A stretch of 9,105 nucleotides of DNA from Deltaproteobacteria bacterium. Lineage in GTDB: Bacteria > Desulfobacterota > DSM-4660 > Desulfatiglandales > B25-G16. A model generated the notes under the pieces. It was given only the letters and a program-made list of their open reading frames with translations, ran no database searches and was not told where the DNA came from. Position 1 is the first letter of the stretch, and each line of letters starts with the position of its first letter. The stretch covers positions 1 through 9,105 of the forward strand of contig JAGYMO010000194.1 of assembly GCA_018400255.1 (NCBI GenBank). The letters are read 5' to 3'. Positions 6,640-9,105 of the stretch are shown one piece after another. A program made the translations under genes and the position numbers.

Positions 6640-6751
6640 GAACACCTGTTTAGATTTTAGTGCTGTTTTACAATGGCGCTAATACTATTTTCAGACTTTA
6701 CTAAGACTTAAGTCAAATGATGGGCTGACGGTTTTATTTGTCACAGACGAG

Positions 6752-6781
6752 TTGACATGGATTTTTCTTCATACCTATTGT
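6752..6781 (+). promoter_or_regulatory. Candidate promoter for the MFS gene
   Basis: TTGACA (6752-6757) is a perfect -35 hexamer. It is followed after 18 bases by TATTGT (6776-6781), a four-of-six match to the -10 consensus. Transcription would start near 6788 and give a leader of about 100 bases. A perfect -35 with a passable -10 in an AT-rich gap is suggestive only. Confidence 0.4.
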
Positions 6782-6890
6782 TTTTTCCCCTTTAATCCTT
6801 TGCAGTCAGATGCGAGTTGTTTTTACTTTAGGTAAATGAATACCTTAATAAAAGGTTGAAATATATTGAGAGGCCGTCTAAACTTAGGCC

Positions 6891-8027
6891 ATGAAATTAT
6901 TTACCTTATTGATTTTCTGGGGCATGTGGTATGTTAGTTTTTCTTGCAGAACAATTATTGCCCCTATTATGCCGGTTATTGAAGATGAGCTTACTATTAG
7001 TCACACGCTAGCAGGAAACGTATTCCTGTTTTTATCTTTAGGGTATACCGTATCCCTTCTTTTATCGGGCATCCTTTCTCCTCGTATTGGTTATAAGAGA
7101 TCTATATTATTTGGCTTTTTTGTCTTGATGATAGCGATCTTTTCCCTAAAATTTACTCATTCTTATTTTTATTTGATATTTATTGCAATTTTCATAGGGC
7201 TTGGAGCGGGGGTATATCTTCCAAGCGCTATTCCTCTGTTAACCTCAATTTTTAGGCATGATCAATGGGGCAGGGCCATAGCCTTTCATGAAACTGCCGC
7301 CTCCTTCAGCATTTTCTCCATACCAATAATCACCGGCCTCATGGTGCATTTTTTTTATTGGAGAAATCTCTTTTTCTTATTGGCATTGGCAATATTTGTT
7401 ATGGGGATTGCCTTTTGGAAGTTTTCTCCGGATATTAGGCCTAAAAGGGAATCAACAACAGGATTTTTGCTTGTGCTTAGGCGTAAAGATTTCTGGAATA
7501 TAGCGATCCTTTGGGTTTTTGCAGCCTCAAATGGGCTTGGTCTCTATAATATGATACCATTATTTCTCGTAAAAGAAGGTGGAATGGCTTTGGAAACAGC
7601 CAATACTATTTTTGGGGTATCCCGTATAGGGGGGTTTCTTATGGCCATATTGTCCGGATTTCTGGTAGATCTTTATGGTGTAAAGAAAATCCTTTTTTTT
7701 ATACTTGTTGTGACTGGTATCTCAACGGTATCGCTATCTATAGCGCCCCCTGGTAGCATTTTAATAGTGGCGCTTATTATTCAGGCAACTTTTTCCACTG
7801 GATTTTTCCCTGTGACCTTAGTGGCGATCTCAAAAATAACGGAAATAGATGAACGAAGCTCGTTTACTGGGGCCACAATAGCAATTGGAGTAATCTTTGG
7901 CTTAGGTTTGACACCTTTTCTGCTGGGCGTAGCTGCAGACAAGTGGAGCTTTCATGCGGGCATCTTTATACTTGGTTTATTGACAGTGATTTCGTGTTTT
8001 CTTATAGGGAAAATTAAGAATATATAA
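6891..8027 (+). CDS. Major facilitator superfamily transporter, substrate unknown
   Basis: This is an inner-membrane secondary transporter of 378 residues, slightly short for the superfamily, with about twelve hydrophobic segments spread over the whole length. The MFS motif A appears between segments 2 and 3 as GILSPRIGYKR (60-70), with the usual Asp of the DRxGRR core replaced by Pro-Arg. It is echoed in the second half as SGFLVDLYGVKK (255-266), showing the two-fold repeat. Arg20 lies in the first membrane segment and His133/Glu134 at the start of the fifth, so these are candidate substrate or proton residues. The ATG at 6891 opens directly on a hydrophobic N-terminus typical of the family. 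The Shine-Dalgarno is weak (AGG only two bases away), so translation may be inefficient. The gap on each side suggests a single-gene unit. Organic anions, sugars or drugs are all possible substrates. Placement next to the ABC/FmdE operon does not prove a shared role. Confidence 0.88.
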   Translation: MKLFTLLIFWGMWYVSFSCRTIIAPIMPVIEDELTISHTLAGNVFLFLSLGYTVSLLLSGILSPRIGYKRSILFGFFVLMIAIFSLKFTHSYFYLIFIAIFIGLGAGVYLPSAIPLLTSIFRHDQWGRAIAFHETAASFSIFSIPIITGLMVHFFYWRNLFFLLALAIFVMGIAFWKFSPDIRPKRESTTGFLLVLRRKDFWNIAILWVFAASNGLGLYNMIPLFLVKEGGMALETANTIFGVSRIGGFLMAILSGFLVDLYGVKKILFFILVVTGISTVSLSIAPPGSILIVALIIQATFSTGFFPVTLVAISKITEIDERSSFTGATIAIGVIFGLGLTPFLLGVAADKWSFHAGIFILGLLTVISCFLIGKIKNI

Positions 8028-8184
8028 AAAACTTTACTGTTACTTATGAAATGGTAATGTGCCGCAAATACATGGCTGAAGAATAACTCAGGCACTTTAC
8101 GATAGAGGTAGAGCTCTTTACTATATCTTGTTGGCCGGTTTTATTTAATGCCTGATTTAACATGGTGTTTCTTGAGATTTTTTA

Positions 8185-9009
8185 ATGAAAGGATTCGTAT
8201 ACAAAGACATGATGCTTCCTATACAGAAACTCAAGCCGGAAATAGCAAAGAATCTGTTAGGTGTTTTTTTTGATATTGACGGCACATTTACCAGCTTCGG
8301 TAAGATCTTACCCGGTGCATATCAGTCATTATGGAGATTGAAAAATTCTGGTTTAAAGGTCGTGCCGATAACAGGGCGACCTGCTGGTTGGTGTGATCAC
8401 ATTGCACGGATGTGGCCGGTGGACGGTATTGTAGGGGAAAATGGCGCTCTTTATTTCTGGTTTGACAGCAAGGGGCATACGTTGAAGAAACGATTTATAG
8501 ACCCAGAAAAAATTCGTTGTGAAAATAGGAAGCGCCTTTCCCATATACGCGATGAAATCCTCTCCAGTGTTTCAGGTGTTGCTGTTGCAAGCGACCAGCT
8601 TTATAGAGAAACGGATCTTGCCATAGACTATTGTGAGGATGTTAATCCGGTAGACCAAAAATCCATTGACCTCGTATGCCATATATTTAAAAAAAATAAT
8701 GCGCAATTCAAGGTTTCGTCTATTCATATAAATGGGTGGTTTGGAAATTACAATAAGTTAAAAATGACTAAGATATTTGCGCGAGAGTTGTGGGGTATAG
8801 ATCTTGATGCCAACAAAAACTATTTTGTTTTTTGTGGTGATTCACCAAATGACGAGCCTATGTTCAGGTATTTTCCATATACAGCCGGTGTAAAAAACAT
8901 TCTCAAATTTGTTGGCCAAATGAAGCACATACCTACATTTATGGCAAGCGAGGAGGGTGGAGACGGCTTTGTAGAAATAGTTAACACAATATTACAACAC
9001 AGAGCATAG
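8185..9009 (+). CDS. HAD-superfamily phosphatase, subclass IIB (Cof/sucrose-phosphatase type)
   Basis: This is a predicted cytosolic Mg-dependent phosphohydrolase of 274 residues. All HAD motifs are present. Motif I is DIDGT at 30-34, with D30 as nucleophile and D32 as acid/base. Motif II is TGR at 63-65. The motif III lysine lies in NKLKMTK (190-196), probably K191 or K193. Motif IV is GDSPND at 218-223. The 100-odd residues between motifs II and III form a mixed alpha/beta cap, the C2 type of subclass IIB, which includes sugar-phosphate and mannosyl-3-phosphoglycerate phosphatases. The real substrate is most likely a phosphorylated sugar or similar metabolite, but it cannot be named from sequence. 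Start: ATG at 8185 has a weak TTGAGA 7 bases upstream. ATGs at 8209 and 8212 would also keep every motif. It lies 157 bases after the MFS gene, so co-transcription is possible but not shown. Confidence 0.88.
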   Translation: MKGFVYKDMMLPIQKLKPEIAKNLLGVFFDIDGTFTSFGKILPGAYQSLWRLKNSGLKVVPITGRPAGWCDHIARMWPVDGIVGENGALYFWFDSKGHTLKKRFIDPEKIRCENRKRLSHIRDEILSSVSGVAVASDQLYRETDLAIDYCEDVNPVDQKSIDLVCHIFKKNNAQFKVSSIHINGWFGNYNKLKMTKIFARELWGIDLDANKNYFVFCGDSPNDEPMFRYFPYTAGVKNILKFVGQMKHIPTFMASEEGGDGFVEIVNTILQHRA

Positions 9010-9067
9010 ATGAACCCTGTATTTTGTGTATCTACTTCACGAGGATAAATCCTTAGCCACAGACCCG

Positions 9068-9098
9068 CCTGCCATAGCTTGGAGAAGCATTGGCAAGG
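9068..9098. repeat. REP-like palindrome at the right edge
   Basis: CCTGCCA (9068-9074) pairs with TGGCAAGG (9091-9098), with one bulged A. Inside, GCTT (9077-9080) pairs perfectly with AAGC (9085-9088) around a GGAG loop. The shape and the GCCTGCC...AGCTT...GGCA layout resemble short extragenic palindromes that recur in many bacterial genomes. It lies about 60 bases after the phosphatase gene, and a small dyad, AGGAT/ATCCT (9042-9053), precedes it. It has no T run in the visible sequence, so I do not call it a terminator, but the window ends seven bases later. Confidence 0.45.
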
Positions 9099-9105
9099 AT
9101 CCCGT

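Larger units (their letters stand above)
6521..6890 (+). other. 370-base gap between the FmdE and MFS genes
   Basis: I find no gene here. The stretch contains a GC-rich stem-loop (6608-6639), a candidate promoter (6752-6781), and a short dyad, AGGTA (6830-6834) with TACCT (6841-6845). I see no convincing terminator hairpin directly after the FmdE stop codon. The reading frame on the minus strand that covers part of this gap and the FmdE gene is a shadow of FmdE. The length, and a promoter-like site close to the MFS gene, suggest that the MFS gene is transcribed on its own. Confidence 0.6.

Noticed and set aside
1..9105. CRISPR array, tRNA, rRNA or insertion-sequence transposase
   Set aside because: I saw no regularly spaced repeats, no cloverleaf with conserved T-loop, no rRNA-like sequence and no transposase gene.

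Overview
The window looks like a chromosomal segment of an anaerobic, Gram-negative bacterium. A Desulfobacterota (deltaproteobacterial) origin is my best guess, with other anaerobic phyla possible. The guess rests on a periplasmic signal peptide on the binding protein, an FmdE-family gene outside any methanogenesis locus, moderate to slightly AT-rich DNA with frequent ATA and AGG codons, and short palindromic or tandem repeats between genes. All six genes I support are on the + strand.

Region 1 (1-480) has no gene I can support. It holds nested inverted repeats (35-99), a tandem 14-bp repeat next to a perfect hairpin (182-254), a candidate sigma70-type promoter (316-344), a small dyad near the expected start of transcription (355-370), and a strong terminator-like hairpin with a U tract (413-462) just before the Shine-Dalgarno sequence of the first gene. 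This layout suggests an attenuated leader.

Region 2 (481-6520) is a compact five-gene operon: a family 5 periplasmic binding protein, two DppB/DppC-type permeases, one long ATPase carrying two fused nucleotide-binding domains, and an FmdE-family protein with a C-terminal four-cysteine zinc finger. Spacing runs from an ATGA overlap to 39 bases. Together these make a complete peptide/nickel-class ABC importer plus a cytosolic FmdE protein. The ATPase has a histidine-rich linker between its two halves, two complete four-cysteine motifs, and a degenerate ABC signature in its second half. My working inference is uptake of a metal, metal chelate or small cofactor-like molecule that FmdE handles inside the cell. 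The substrate cannot be read from the sequence.

Region 3 (6521-6890) is a 370-base gap with a GC-rich stem-loop and a candidate promoter. It is followed by a major facilitator superfamily transporter (6891-8027). Region 4 holds a HAD-superfamily phosphatase of the Cof/sucrose-phosphatase type (8185-9009). The tail (9010-9105) contains a REP-like palindrome. The transporter and phosphatase are probably transcribed separately from the ABC/FmdE operon, and no functional link between them is evident.
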